From positions 379,965 to 443,964 of the forward strand of contig NW_019773970.1 of the NCBI RefSeq assembly GCF_001039355.2: a stretch of 64,000 nucleotides of DNA, written 5' to 3'. Position numbers and translations under genes: made by a program. How positions within the stretch are numbered: the first letter of the stretch is position 1; each line of letters begins with the position of its first letter. Shown here one piece after another: positions 22,178 through 35,723 of the stretch. Source of the stretch: Lingula anatina (taxonomy: Eukaryota > Brachiopoda > Lingulata > Lingulida > Lingulidae). The notes under the pieces are model-generated. The model saw only the letters and a list, made by a program, of their open reading frames with translations, did not search any database and was not told where the DNA came from.

Positions 22178-25100
22178 AAAAAAACTTTACTATACACAAA
22201 AGTATGTGTAAAAGTGCATACAACAGAAATTTAATTAAATTTTAATACACTATTGTTTAAATAAAAGGGTTACAGTTTTCTTCAAAATATTACTGTGAAT
22301 CAAAAACTCCTTGTTCAAAACTAATGGGGACTAAAAATTGGTAAAGGTTTAAAGATGAATTGTAGAAATTTCAAAAATTAGCCAAAACATTGTGAATTAC
22401 CACAATTTCAAGTCAAAAACTTTTTAAACCTAAGTTCCTTTTACCTAGCTTTGTTCAAGTCATCTGTGATGCCTTTGGAGTAAATCAGTGCCCATACCAT
22501 GTCTCTGAAACTCTTGTGTTCTTTTTGTGAAACCTAAAAACAAAATTGCTACCCTGTATATTAAGTATTTAACACTCAAAATGTTTTCCCTGTCTCCAAA
22601 ACATGTCTGGTTATTTGAGCTTCTAGGTAATTTGAAATCAAATTGCCTGGAAATTTAACCAAAGGGAACAATTTATTGTCTCTACACAACATAACAATGA
22701 TAATAACATTATTGAGAAGAATTATGTCAACTTAAGGACTGTTACTAATACTACTGAAAATGATGTACCAAGAACTGAAACACTCTAAAACAAAGCCATT
22801 AAATGGTCTGCCTACCTCCATGGCATGCCTGTCAATGGTCTTGAAAGCCATTGTCCTGTCTGTGAACACCTCTTCCTTCAGGGGTGTTGGAGGAGGTGCG
22901 GGACTGGGGGGCTTCACACGAGTCTCAATACGGACTGGCTGGAAGGATGCGGGGGCCACTGGCTGGCCAATACCTGGAATCAAAACCAAATACAGTATTG
23001 AAGAGACCTTATCTTCAGTGTGGTATATACTTTTCAGAGCTGAAAGCTATTAAAGCATTAGCACAGGTTACAGACTGTTTAATTTTGAAAGATAACTACA
23101 AGATCTGAAATTAAAGAAAACATCTTTGGTCAGGTTTTCCACAGGCACGCACGCATGCACACACGCACACACACATATTATTAATTCCTTGTATATATAA
23201 CAGTGAAGAATTTGGACATTCTGAATCTAAATATCTTATATATTTTTTGATATGATGCGTACTGTACATTATGCTTAAGAATGCTACAACATGGCAACAG
23301 AAAAAAAATTTATAGAATCATAGTTCATATGGACAACCAAGAATTAACTGAAAAATTAAAAAGTTGTCTACAACAAATATAAAGCAAGACTTATTAATGA
23401 ATTAAAAGAAAGTTAACATGCAAAACCTGGAACTTTCAAAACAAAGTTTAATGACTTTGGAATAAAACTATGACAGAGCATCCATTGTAGCTTGTAATTG
23501 CAGGATAAGAAGGTATGCAACTTTCATGTTTGTGGTGAATGAAACCAAAGCTAAAGCAATGCAAAAAAACTGTCGAAAGAAATGTTCAATATTTGGCAAC
23601 TACCAGCCATTGCACCACCACTGCATCCTGGGAAGGGACCAGAATTGCTGGGGTTACTCAACAACCATATACCTTCATGAAACTCCTTGAAACAAACAAG
23701 AAATGCTTTAGCATCCAAAAGAAGGAACTGATAAACCTGCTGCCTAAACAGACATTTAATAATAGGAAATTCAAGTTAGAGACTAACCAAATCAATCAAA
23801 AGTGCAGAAAGAAATGCAAAATAAAGACAATCCAATGGGTGGTGGTGCTTTTCTACACGCCATGCCACCAAACCTGGACTTGGCGTCCTATCTCCTAAAG
23901 GAACTTGAAAGCGGATTTCAATAGGAGAGTATCTCTGAGGGGAAACTGGTGGCTGAGTGGAGAGTGACTCTGGTCTCCTTGGTGGCCCTTGGCCATCTAA
24001 GATATAGTGGTGAAAGATATAGAAACAATCAAGAAGAATATAAGGTGCAAGTGAAAACAATTCTATTTAATAGTGTCTGAGATTGATGTGTGCAGGAAAG
24101 GACTTGAACCTTGTCCAACCTCCAAAAGATTCAAACAGACAGAGAGGTTACTACAATACACACAATGGCTGCAGAGAATTAGGAAAAGGCAACAATTCCC
24201 TAAAATACAACATACCTTCTGGTGTCTTAAACTCGTGCAAAACGGTGACATTGTATGCATCTTTCTTAGGTGATCCTTTAGAGTCGCTTCTCTCTGGGGG
24301 TGGTGGTGGCGGGAAGTCAGACTTCCACTGCTGGTACCCTGTCACAGGAGGTGACTTCTTGCCATCTGGTGTCTCACCAAGTTTGCCCTGTTGTCTGGGA
24401 ACATTTGGTGAGAACTCCTTGACATATTCTATCTTGACTGGTGTTCCTTTGGGAGCAGGTGCTGGCTGGGCCTGGACGCCCCTCTGTGTCTCTCCAGTGA
24501 CAAACTCAATTTTGACAGGGTGGCGTTGTCCATCAGCCCCAATAACATACTGTTGTTGGCCTGGTGTTGTCACAGTGACATCCTGCACCTTGCCATATTC
24601 TGCTGGCAGCGGGGGAGGTGGTGGGGGCAATTCCTCATCTCCCCTGATGACAAATGCCTCAGGTGGTGGTGGTGGGAAATCTTCAGTACCAGGCTTACCC
24701 TTAGTAGGCTTTGGCAAGGTTTGGGGCGCCTTCCTTTTCTCAGCTTGGATCTGAATGTAAAGGGTAATTTCATTAAACACAAATGTTTGACAACATTGAA
24801 AAAATTATACTATTTTGGATTTACCTATCAACACTAAAATTCATTCTTTAGAAACAGATCAAATGTTTTAGCTTAGGAATGGAAGAAAAGAGTCAAAATA
24901 TTTTTTAACGTAAAAAATACTGACCTGCTCTTCATTAGCTGCTCTCTGGGCAGCCAATTCTTCCTGGCTCTTAGACAGGGTGACTTTCTCTGTCATCTCA
25001 TCTCCTCTCATTGGTCTGCCAGCACTATCAGGGCGGTAGCGGTCAGTGAAGACAGTAGTAGTGGTCGTGGTGGTAGTAATTGGACGACCATAGCTATCAT

Positions 25101-28100
25101 ACTGCTCTGGTGCTCTACGCTGATCATAACCCGCAGGTCCTCTTCCTGCAGAGTCACCTGCATATTGGTCTCTCTGGTACTGTACAATGCCAGGACCAGC
25201 TCTGCCAGCCTGCTTGTCTGAATAGCCATACTGCTCTGGTGTGCCAGCGCCATAGTATTCAGTCTTGGATGTGGGGCTCCTGAAAGAGTCTTCATACCTG
25301 CTGAACTCTTCCTGAGTGAGGTGACTGCGTCCAACCACTTCTTTATTTAGTTGATCATTTAGGCCTGGCAGTGGGACACCATCTTGTTGAGGGTCATATC
25401 GCCTTCCTTTCATGTTGGCAGGCATGGTAGCATAGCCTTCTCTGACGTCCTGTCCAGACTGGCTCTTGCGTGGCATAGAACCATAACCCTCACGGACCTC
25501 TGTGTGGCTTCCTCTTGGCAGAGACTGATATCCCTCCTTGTATTTCACATCAGCACCTCTGGCTGGTGACTGCCTGTAGCCCTTCTTCAGAGTCAGGGTG
25601 CCGTAGTTCTGTTGATCTGAGCTGTCTGCTGAGTACTCTACAACATACTGGCAAATATGGGTATAGGTGCTGTCATCCTTCTCTGGGTCATTGGCATAAA
25701 TTTCCAGGGCATATTCACCCTTCTGTGGCAGCTCCAAATTAAACGTGGATTGGTTTTCTGTCTCATGGTGTTGGATATACTCATCCAACTGACCCTCATC
25801 TTCACCATTCTTCTGCAGCTTGGCAAGCAGTCTCACTGGACGGGTCTTGGCAAAGCGCAGCTCAGCTCTGCCATTGATGGCTTGAATAACCCCCTCCTTG
25901 TGGCTTGGTCTCAGCCCCAGGGATCGCACAGGTGCTCCAGGACCCCAGTTGGTGTCAGAGGTCTGAGGATAGGGTGTGCTGTCATCTGCAGGGCGGTCAC
26001 AGATGACCTTGTACTCACAGGCAGCATTGAAGACATTCTCCACATTGATCTCATTGGAAACCTTCTGGGCATAGATAGTGAGATAGTAAGACCCCTCCAA
26101 TGGTGCCCGCAGATAGTGGTTTACCTGATTCTCCAGAGTTTCTTGAAGAACATACCGATTCAGCTTAATACCCTGATAAACCTCCTTGTTGTTCTCCCCA
26201 AAGACCAGCTTGTAGGTGAAAGCTGTGGGACTCCTGAAACCAAGAGTGAGAGTGAGCTTGCCACGCTCGGTGAGAATGGTACCAGTGTTGTGGCTCCAGA
26301 ACTGCATCCCACACTTGAAGAAGTGAGACTTGGCCAGGGGCAGGTCTTCAAACTCTGGCAGGCTGAGAGGACGGGGAAGGAGTTGCCATGGCTGCTCCTC
26401 AGGCCAGTGGCTGTAGATGAGTTGCTCAGGGTTGGTAAGGAAGTAAAAATCATCATACTCGTAGACCAGGTTCTCTGGGGAGTTCTTCTCTGACTGCAGG
26501 TACCTGGAGGTACAAAATAATACACGTCACATCAAGGGAATTAATAAGTATTCATAACCCTACTAATATCTTTGATGCCGTACATGTACATTTTTTGTAA
26601 TCCAAGTACTGAACTTTGAGAATCCGATTTGGTACACATACTAAATAATATCCAACCAGAAACACATTTATCATCATTATTCATTTTATATCATCAGCAG
26701 TCATAAATCAATCTTTATAACTAGGGCATGCAGTTACTTATAGCTACAGAGAGGGAACATAATTATCTTGGAAAAAAACATATTCAACTATGTTTTTCCC
26801 CAAGGTCACATTTATCATACTTCCACGTGAACAAGGTAATGTGTTACAGCCCACTCTATCTATATCTATATTATCGAAAACTTACCTTGTAGCCCAGTGA
26901 CTGTCCACCAGCTGCCAGGAGCCGTCCACATACACTGCATTCCAGCTGTGGTTGTATGGGCCACCAGCAAACTTCACCCCAGGACGATAGTCTACACCCT
27001 TGGCAAACCCAGTTAGTGTCACACAGTGAATGCCAGAATAACTGAAATGTAAAATATATAACATAAAGACTGAACAGACCTAATACATCTAGATATATAT
27101 ATATATTGCCTGATGTTTCAGATGAGATTGGTGTCCCCTTCTTTGTAAACCCTGTCGTTGTACATAACTAAGTGAATGTCAAAATATACATGAAAAGAGT
27201 GAAATCATACTGCTTACATCTCCAAATGTTTGTAGATGGTTATGAAAATCCTTACAAGGCTCTCACTCAGATTATCATGCTCAGTGAACCTTTTTCCAAA
27301 GCTTTTTGTCAAAAAATGTTGATTAAAGTGAAATTTGCTGGTAGAGAACATCGACTGAGGACCTCTCAAGTAGGAATTATCCAACAGTTCAATAGATAGG
27401 GCAACCTTGTATTGAAATTATAGATTTATCTTTCTCTTGGATATTGAATTTGTTATCACTTCAGACTGCATGTCTGGGCAAATAACTTAATTATGTAGAC
27501 TTGGAGCTCAGATAAAATACTGTACATTAAATAATACGTCTTTGTTGTATTTACCAATTCCCAACCTATTCTTTGGTCCTGTTTAATGTGTGTACAGTAA
27601 ATATAGCACTTCTGATATAATACTTCCTGCATTGAAACATCAACAAATCTTCCAGTAATTTCAATGTACACTACATTTTTAGCCATGCCTTCACATAGGT
27701 AATTGGAGATTCTGATTCAACCATGCGGGCTTGCTTCTATGCAGATTAAAGCATGTTCTACATATGTGTCATAACCATGCCGTAAAAACACATCTGCTCA
27801 GTATATTCATATAGCTACAGGTGAAGGCAATACTCAGTAAATGTATATAGCTTCCCATCAGTAATGCTGCATAATAGCACTGAAAAGTAAGAAGTTCACC
27901 CAAAGGTCTGGGTTATACTGTTTACCCATGGCATTAATGTGCAATTATTCTACCTATATAGGCATGGTGTGCCAACAGGTCTATTTATCCTGTTGGTACT
28001 TTAATCAGACACCACGTATTTCCATTTATTTCACCATAAAAAGAGATGGGAATGGTTTTTGAAAGTCATTTTCAATATCCATAGAAGATTATCACAGTAC

Positions 28101-31100
28101 AATATCAATGCAGAGGCGATCCATTTGATGAAACAGATAATAAAGATGCACTAAAATTAAATGATGGTAGAAATATCCTATAAAAATGGCAGTGCTTTCA
28201 ATTATACTGGTGATAATTTTTTTCTTTTTTTTTTTTGGGGGGGGGGGCACTTGACAATTTACAGAATAAATTTAGGCAGTTATACAAAATGCAGTTATAC
28301 AGTTATGGGCAATGCAGAGACAAACATAAGCCTGGAAACTTTGAAAAAACAATTTTAAATAAATATACTTGAACAGCAGATATGGAAGTGTGTATTTAGG
28401 AATTCAATTATTCCAGTGATATAAAATTTTGGAAAAAAAAAAAACTCTTTAATCTTACAATAGAAGGTCAGATTCAAACACTGTATTAATATAGTAAAGA
28501 ACATAAGTCAAGATTGGTGAAACTTGAAAATCTATACACAAACTCTTCAGACATCTACCTAATGACATATATTAATTAGCAAATATCTTAATTCAATTAC
28601 TTGTGCCCTATCTCATATTGCTGTATTTTAATTCTTCTGCCAAATTTGAACTGCACACAATCAATACTGTTAATGCAAGTTACATGTAAAGTTGGTACTC
28701 GATGCATTATAGCAAGAAAACTATTCACATCTATGTTTGTTCATCAGTGTAATCTGGTACAACAACATTAACGAAGGCAAATAATAATTTGTTGTTTTTC
28801 CCCTAAATCTGGGTAATACTTCAGGCTGAATGTATAGACCAAGAAGCTTAATGATGCATCAAGGTACAATATGCAAGAACAGGTGCTTGTCTAGAAGTTA
28901 GCTAATGGCAGAATTCAGAAATAAGTCTATAGCTGTTTGCCATAAGGTTGGTTACAAGTAAGATGGGAATTTAACATGGGAATACAATATTGCTAAAGGT
29001 GGTTGCTGAATCACATCACATCTCGTGATTGGAAAATGATTACTTTCACAGTAGTGCTGGCAAGTTGTGACTCAGAGTTTTGACCTTGAATTTTACTAGC
29101 TGCACCGGGGCTTTGAAAAAAACTTGCTTTTCTATTTTCAGTTACAAATTAATGTGAAGTTTGGGTTCTGTCGACTTGCACTGACCTGAGTTTCATGGGC
29201 AAATCTAATCATGGTCATTTCACAATAAGTTAGTAGCTCATCACATTGCTTATGCAAAAATCAATCAGCTGCTGTCCATTTTTGTTGCACACATATGGAT
29301 CAAATTGGTCCTGAACTTTAACGGTGCAAAGTTAATACAATAATACTTACAGGCACAATGTCTCAAAGATGCGTGCATAGGTGCTCTTCTTGCTTCTGAA
29401 GCCACAAACTATCTCCTCTGGTGAATTCTTGGGCTCCTTGTCAAACTGGACTGTGTGCAGGTTCTTGGAGGTCATCCATCGAAATATGGCCCTGCACAAA
29501 TAAAATGAGAAAAAACTCTTTTAAAAGATCACTGAGTGCATAATATAAGTATTTCTAAAATAAATGTGGGTTGAAATCCCTACATAATAAAGAGCACATT
29601 TCATAAAATAATTCATGGTATTCAGTGCAGCACACACCACAAGTTTTTTAAAAGGTGCAAATACAGATTGACATATAAAATCAGTCCATCTTGACAGTCA
29701 AAAAAAGTTGCTGAATTCTCAAGAATTTTATAGTATCTTGTTAAAGGCTAACAATGAATGCCTAGTTACAGGCAGACAGACACAGGTGAAAGATTCTTTA
29801 AAACCACTACAGTCTCTCTAATATTTTGAGGCACCACAATGGAATGACTAAGAACAGAGTACAAGCACAAGAAAAACTGAGTGTGAATCTAACCTCTAGT
29901 TAACATTAAGTAAACATGATTAACTGAGATGTTCATCTGCTTACACAACGGTTTCAAGTCAGAACAAACTGCTTCCCACTTTTATCACTTGGACTACATT
30001 CCAGCAGGTAAACTACCTGTGATCAACTTAATGCTTAGCTGATTTCATGGACAGAGCATGGGTGAAGAGCACTAAGAAAAAAGTCTTGGTGTGGAATAAC
30101 TTTCTATGTGGTTATCACCAAACATATTGTTGTCCTTTTCAACCCAAGTATGTGAATCCAATCTGCAATTCCATTACTTTTATTGACCCCAAATATCTTG
30201 TCCATAATTGTTTACTTGTAAAACTGCCCCATTCTTAAGGAACATAAAACTTAGGAGGTTCTTATTCACAGAGGATTTATTCTAGCATGAGATATATTAC
30301 AGAGGTTTCATTGGCAGTGTGTTTCAATTCACTTGGCACCTAATCTATACATACTTTCATCCATTTTATTCCATCAAGGCCTGAAACTGAAACAGTGAGA
30401 ACGGGAATGCATGTGAAATTTTACCATTCTTTTGTAACTTTTAAACAAAATAACAAATCTCAAGAATACTCCTGCAAACTGTTCTACAAATTACTTAACA
30501 AAAGAATAATACGGTAATTTCTCTTCTCATTTCCATCAATTCTTTCAACAAAATTATTCCGTTGTCCTTTGAGTAGCAATAATACATCCATTTTCCATTA
30601 TTTATTGTAAGCCGTGATTTAAAGATCCACCAAGAATCCAAGTTACTGTCGTGAGCTAAGTGGGTGTACATATTTTGTCATCAGTCAAAGCCACTTTTAC
30701 GACTAGACTGACTTAAACCCCCACATTTTCAACCAAACTAACTTAACTACATTTACAACTACACTAACTGAAACCAAAAATATTCTCAGACATCATCAAG
30801 CACCAGACTGCATAAATGTGGGATTTCACAGCCTCATGTGGTAATATGTCCATCTGGGGCTGTAGTTAGAGTTTCTTCTGACATAAGGTCTGACTATGAA
30901 TGCAACCAAAGTGCCTATCAGAATTAGGGCATGAAATATTGTGGATAATCGTAAGACCTTAAGTACCCTAAGGAATCGTGGAACATAAAAAACATCATCA
31001 ATAACACAGAAGTATTCCTTCAACTAACATCAGACAGGCGCCTCTGTCATTATTCAGACTTCAGAATAAGAAAAACATGCACTGAGGTATAAAAAGGAAG

Positions 31101-33142
31101 AACTACAGACAAATAAAACACAATAATAAGCATAGGAAGACAATGGAAAATAAGTATAAGAGAAGTATAAGAGATCTTTGTAGTTTAATCTGCCAAATAG
31201 ATAATCTGATACCATGATGGGCTTTACATAATGTAACATTTAAGTCACAATAAATGAGGGTTGGTAGATAAATTTAGAAGAGAGATTGCCACATGTTCAA
31301 GATTTCATTGTTTGCTGTAGTTCAGGAAGCCCTTTACTTTATAGAAAAAAGGGAGCATAAAAGCGTTGCAAACTTCACATAAAAAATAAGAAAGAAAGAA
31401 AGGAGGTAAACAAGTATTACAAGTATTTCAGCATAAAGTTAAGTTCAACTTGCCCTAACTTTTGCTAAACTGAAAGCTATAAAAAAGCTACAGCAGCCAC
31501 TAACATGTACACATACTAACAGCATCGGGTCTCTTCTCCAGCCGAGTTGTGTTGTGTATCCAAACATTCAATATCAGACAAAAATTGGCGACTGACCACA
31601 AAGTAGCTACTTCCTGAATGTACACACATATAGTCTAGGCAAAAATTGCAAGGCACTAATACATGTAATACAATGAGCCATTGCTCTAAAGCATAATTGC
31701 CACACTGCTTGGCCAATCTTCATCTTATGCTGCTGGAAGTTCTACTCTGGACACCAATTTGACCAGCTGTTTTGGTGTAAGCTATAACATGTCAGGTGTG
31801 TCTACTTACCTGACAGCTTCCAACTCTGACATCCTCTGGTTGAAGACAAGGTGCCATACCAAATCTTTGAAGTTCTTGTGATTTGTCTGGGACACCTGCA
31901 AGAAAAGACACAAACATAATTGATAAATATGTCTGGCAGGAGTTTCTCCATGAGCCATAAAATTACTATCATCTTAGCAGCTATATATAGGAGAGATGAA
32001 GAGGGGGATTGCTGCACAAACATCTGTTCTTTTAACTACAACAACCTGTTGGTCCTTTAAATATCCCTTTTAAGTAACTTTTTACTTTTGATCAAAGTAA
32101 TTTTATCTTAAAAATGAACTATTGCAGGGAGCATCCTTATCTCCAACATCAAACTAAGAAGCAACAGAAGATGACATCGACTTTTCGCCAAAAGTTATTC
32201 TACCCTGATCTTATTATAGATTTATTAAAACTGTTGAAATGCACTTTTCTCCATTTCTCAAGGAATGTGTAAGCAAATGCTTTATGTTCGTGTCAGTTTG
32301 TACACTTTTCTATTTTCATTTAAAGAGCCAATATGCACTACATTTTATAAAATCCACAATATTTCAGGTATGATACTTCTTAAGGGGAAATTTGTGATCC
32401 AATCTTTCAGTCTTTTTTCTTTTTAACTACATCACATGGTAAATTCATTATTGTGTTGCCTCCTGTGGTCATACTCAAACACAGTGAAGCCCCTCATTCA
32501 TGCATGCAAAACGAGATGAGGTAAACAGACCATGTAATCAAAAACAGATATTCATACAATTGACAATGAGCCATAAAATTACTATCATAATATTTGTGTT
32601 ATGAATAAGGAAAGTCAAACACATGGAGGATACCCACATTTTTAGTCATATTGTGACAGCCGAACTTAACAGAAGGAAGAAAATCTAATCCTGTTTTTGT
32701 CCTGCCATAAAGATGGTGGGCAGGGCAGTAAGCTGTAACTATGAAAATCACACCAGGGTTATTGTGATATTGACCTTTTTAATCCCAACTTGCAACAAGG
32801 AACATGTCGCAGAAGTGGCCACAATTCCATAGCTTTGACAAAACCACAAGAAATTAGGTGTTATATAAAAGTACGGGTTATGGGAGCTTCCCATCTTTCA
32901 CTGGTGATAACTTTCCTTCTCACAGGTAATTTATGACTGGTCTTTTTACCTTTGAAGTGTAAAGCCTTTGAAGGTCAGTATAGCCAGTAGCATTCTGCTG
33001 ATAGTCATTGAGCAAGCCTTACTTGACCAAAAAGAATTCATATAAGATAAATACTTGTCTTTGCTATTTTCATAGCGATTACTTCATGATTGGTATTTTC
33101 TATATTGAGTTATATTCAGAATAAAGGATCAAAGATGCAAAA

Positions 33143-33225
<83 letters not shown>

Positions 33226-35723
33226 GTAAGAAAAGCTAATGATTTGGGGAAAATATTAAACCATAAAAACCATTTCTTGTAGATGCATTGATAAACTCCT
33301 TCAGCATCATTTTTAAATCTTGGACACTCCCAAAAAGTACAGCTGCAGACTGGGTTCTATTTATGAGGTCAGTGAAGTATCTCTGAAATATCATGTGCAC
33401 ATAGTGTGGAGAGTAGAAATATATCCAACAATGCTAATGATTTTGAAGAAAAAAATGACAGAAAATCAACAACAAGAATAATGAGGTTTCTTGTAGATAC
33501 ACTGATAAAGTCATAAAATATCAGTTTCAAATCTTGTTCTCTCCCAAAGAATATAGCTGCAGAATTGTTTCAATTTATAAAGTCAGTGTAGCATTGCTGA
33601 TGTATTGTATATATGCAGCATGGATGGTACAAACATCTCCAAAACGCTTATAATTCTGAAGAAAAAAATGACAGAAAATCAACAACAATTAGAATCATGA
33701 GGTTTCTTGTAGATAAACTGATAAAGCCACCAAATATCATTTTCAAATCTAGGACACTCCCAAAGAATATAGCTGCAGACTTGTTCCAATTTACGAAGTC
33801 AGTGTAGCACTGTTGAAATATTATGTGCAAATAGTATGGAGGGTAGAAATATCTCCACACAGCTGTGGGGATGCAAAACATATTTCTTTCATACTGCAAC
33901 AGAAAAAGGCCAAGGACTTTGATCAAATTGTAACACAAATAGAGGCTGGTGTAAAATTAAGTATTTACTGAATTATAAAAGGGGTGTTATGGGCTGGCAT
34001 ATGAAAAAATGCAGCATTTAAAGCTCAATAGAACTGTAACCATCCTTATTGAAAAAAGTTAATAAAGCAAAATAGATAAATGTCAAACCAACCATTTCGG
34101 TAAATCTTTAATTTGAAGTCAAGAATACTTTTAATGGCACAAGACAAAATATAACTATACAACTCTAATTTCCCTTTTACATAAAAGTACCTCCTTCTGT
34201 CAAAACTGGCAAATGAAATTTTCATTTTGAGATACATTTAAACTGCAAGTACAGCCACTTTTCAAAACCAGCTAGTGTTTAGGACCCCCTTAAATATAAG
34301 ATTAGTGCTGGCGAGAGGAGATCTATAGTCAATATAATTCCAAGATACCTTGGAAACAAAGCTCTGGGGATAATTTATTGGACTAAACATCTGTGGTTCA
34401 AGCTAAATGGCCCCTGAATGTTGAATTTTACAAGCCTAAGAAATAAGAAGAGGAGAAAATGACAGAACTAAGTAGTTTGGACAGGGAATATATATGATCA
34501 CTGCACAGTGCTTAGATTGTCATCAACCATGAACTTAAGGTTAGAGTTGTGGGGGTGGGGCAATAGTTCTAGATCTAAGCATACCAGTATTTGAGTTAGG
34601 TTCTTTTCTTATGTGGGTCCTTGGATCTAGAACTTTTTAGCTTGGCAAAATTATGGCTAACAAGCAAAGGTATCTCAAATAAATGACATATAAGTGTAAC
34701 AAGAATGTGGTTTAACTACTCATAGTATTAAATTTAAAAATTACAATGATTTGGAAGACTACCTCCATTTATTAAAAGATAACAATGAATAGGGTTACAG
34801 GAAAGGGATGAAAGCTGCTTTTATTGTCTAAGCCCGCAGGTTATTTAGGTTTTAGTGAACCAAATATGAACAAGAATAAGATATTTATAAAGCACTGTGC
34901 ACAGGAAAAAAATAAAATATAAGGGGGAAGACATATTCAGGTGTTATGGGTCATGTCATCCAGTTTTGAGACTACTTCGATGTTATAAGACCATATCACC
35001 AACAGAACTTTTAGGACTTTTTGACTTCAGACTATATATCAGTATCCACTTAAAATGTGTGGAGATAGTGACCTGTATTAAAATTCACATCTGTCACAGT
35101 TAGCCACTGAGACTGACAACAACATGATCTATGCTGATGACCACCACTAGAGCATACTTTCATCAGTATATAAATACACACACATGGGTCAAAATACTTC
35201 ATTGTCATTCCAAGCACATCAACCAAAACTTTATGATGCATTGAGTTTATGAGCCTTCAACAATCGTTTATCAATGAAATCCGACTACATGACAGGAATT
35301 GTGCACAAAACAACTTGGCAACAAGGCTACATCTGGCTTCTGAAATGTACATATACAGGAATTGTGAGAATATCTACGTTTACGCAAATGTTATGTTACT
35401 TAAAATGGAGCAATTTCCTTTGACTCTTTACACACATTTATCTTGTAAAACCATGCCTGGCTTTGGAACCTTAATGCACATGATTGTTATGTATATATTA
35501 TGTGTGACAAAATTGCAATGTAACAGCTAGCCCATCCCATCCTTCTATCTCTTCCACACACACACATATACTGTGTGTAACTTACCCTAATAGCGTGTTC
35601 ATCTATTTCATGAAACTCTGCCACATCCTGGTATTTTTGTCCTTTCAGCCATCGTGGTGGGAAAGGACGCGGCCGGTCTTTGGGGTTAACTGGAGCAAGT
35701 TTAAAATCAGATGGAGCACTCAT
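19856..35723 (-). CDS. Hillarin / kyphoscoliosis-peptidase-like protein with two transglutaminase-like domains, 1,629 residues
   Basis: Eleven coding exons on the minus strand: 35723-35586, 31895-31810, 29491-29351, 27041-26886, 26503-24925, 24750-24216, 23996-23874, 22973-22816, 22533-22445, 22064-21924 and 21599-19856. The total is 4,890 bases and all are in phase. The donor at 23874 is weak (CAG|GTTTGG), and CGTGTAG slightly downstream on the minus strand is an in-phase alternative. Two transglutaminase-like domains are seen: HC128, NH153SW and D168SHW in the first, HC1055, HH1080SW and D1095CHW in the second. Both have complete Cys-His-Asp triads. About 120-residue beta-type modules follow each domain, ending in CEYKVIC, CQYVVEY, CEYQIVC, CQYFVVC and YNYLINC. 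Between the halves is a low-complexity, proline-rich linker. Hillarin and KY proteins are cytoskeletal: KY sits at muscle Z-discs, and hillarin was first described in leech. There is no signal peptide. Enzyme activity is not proven for the family. Confidence 0.92.
21461..22533 (-). other. Second KY-type unit (exons 22533-22445, 22064-21924, start of 21599-19856)
   Basis: VSQKEHKSFRDMVWAL, then RAIFLWL, then ETLCSYAGLHC leads into the triad. The layout matches the first unit: VSQTNHKNFKDLVWHL, RAIFRWM and ETLCLYSGIHC. Introns fall at the same places and in the same phases in both units, except that the intron after the first DSHWATR is absent here. Confidence 0.9.
22139..22174. repeat. (GT)n microsatellite
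   Basis: 18 GT units in the hillarin/KY intron between exons 9 and 10. Confidence 0.9.
24216..25620 (-). other. Low-complexity linker of the hillarin/KY protein
   Basis: From the end of the first half the protein carries four imperfect units of about 17-20 residues with the core GYxxxP: KKGYRQSP, KEGYQSLPRG, REGYGSMPRK and REGYATMPAN. An acidic and Tyr/Gly-rich stretch, an ITTTTTTTTVF run, a coiled-coil-like EKVTLSKSQEELAAQRAANEEQ end and an exon rich in PPPPP runs follow. The last also has the doublet HPVKIEFV / TPVKIEYV. Proline runs suggest SH3- or profilin-type partners (inference). Confidence 0.7.
33145..33222. repeat. (AT)n microsatellite
   Basis: About 38 AT units in hillarin/KY intron 1, directly before the ~200-bp tandem repeat. 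Confidence 0.9.
33232..33862. repeat. Three diverged copies of a ~200-213-bp tandem repeat
   Basis: Copies start near 33235, 33433 and 33646. Each holds TTTCTTGTAGAT, CTGATAAA, a CTCCCAAA block, ATAGCTGCAGA and TCAGTG in the same order. Copies 2 and 3 share a run of AATGACAGAAAATCAACAAC. The period is about 200 and then 213 bases. No coding function is seen. Confidence 0.8.

Larger units (their letters stand above)
27042..35585. other. Long introns 1-3 of the hillarin/KY gene
   Basis: These introns (31896-35585, 29492-31809 and 27042-29350) hold AT-rich DNA, microsatellites and one tandem repeat. A G run lies near 28236-28248. No nested gene with coding features was recognised on either strand. 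Confidence 0.6.

Noticed and set aside
23776-24060. Alternative donor downstream of 23874 on the minus strand (C|GTGTAG) for hillarin/KY exon 7
   Set aside because: It also keeps the frame, but CAG|GTTTGG matches the exon side better. This stays a preference rather than proof.
24083-24754. Plus-strand frame of 223 residues opposite the hillarin/KY linker exon
   Set aside because: It is the antisense of the proline-rich exon (Gly/Trp/Ser-rich by complement) and has no domain or splice support.
25657-26493. Plus-strand frame of 278 residues
   Set aside because: It is the antisense shadow of hillarin/KY exon 5, which is clearly coding on the minus strand.
33648-33938. Minus-strand 96-residue frame in hillarin/KY intron 1
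   Set aside because: It lies within the tandem repeat, is not preserved in the sister copies and shows no domain.
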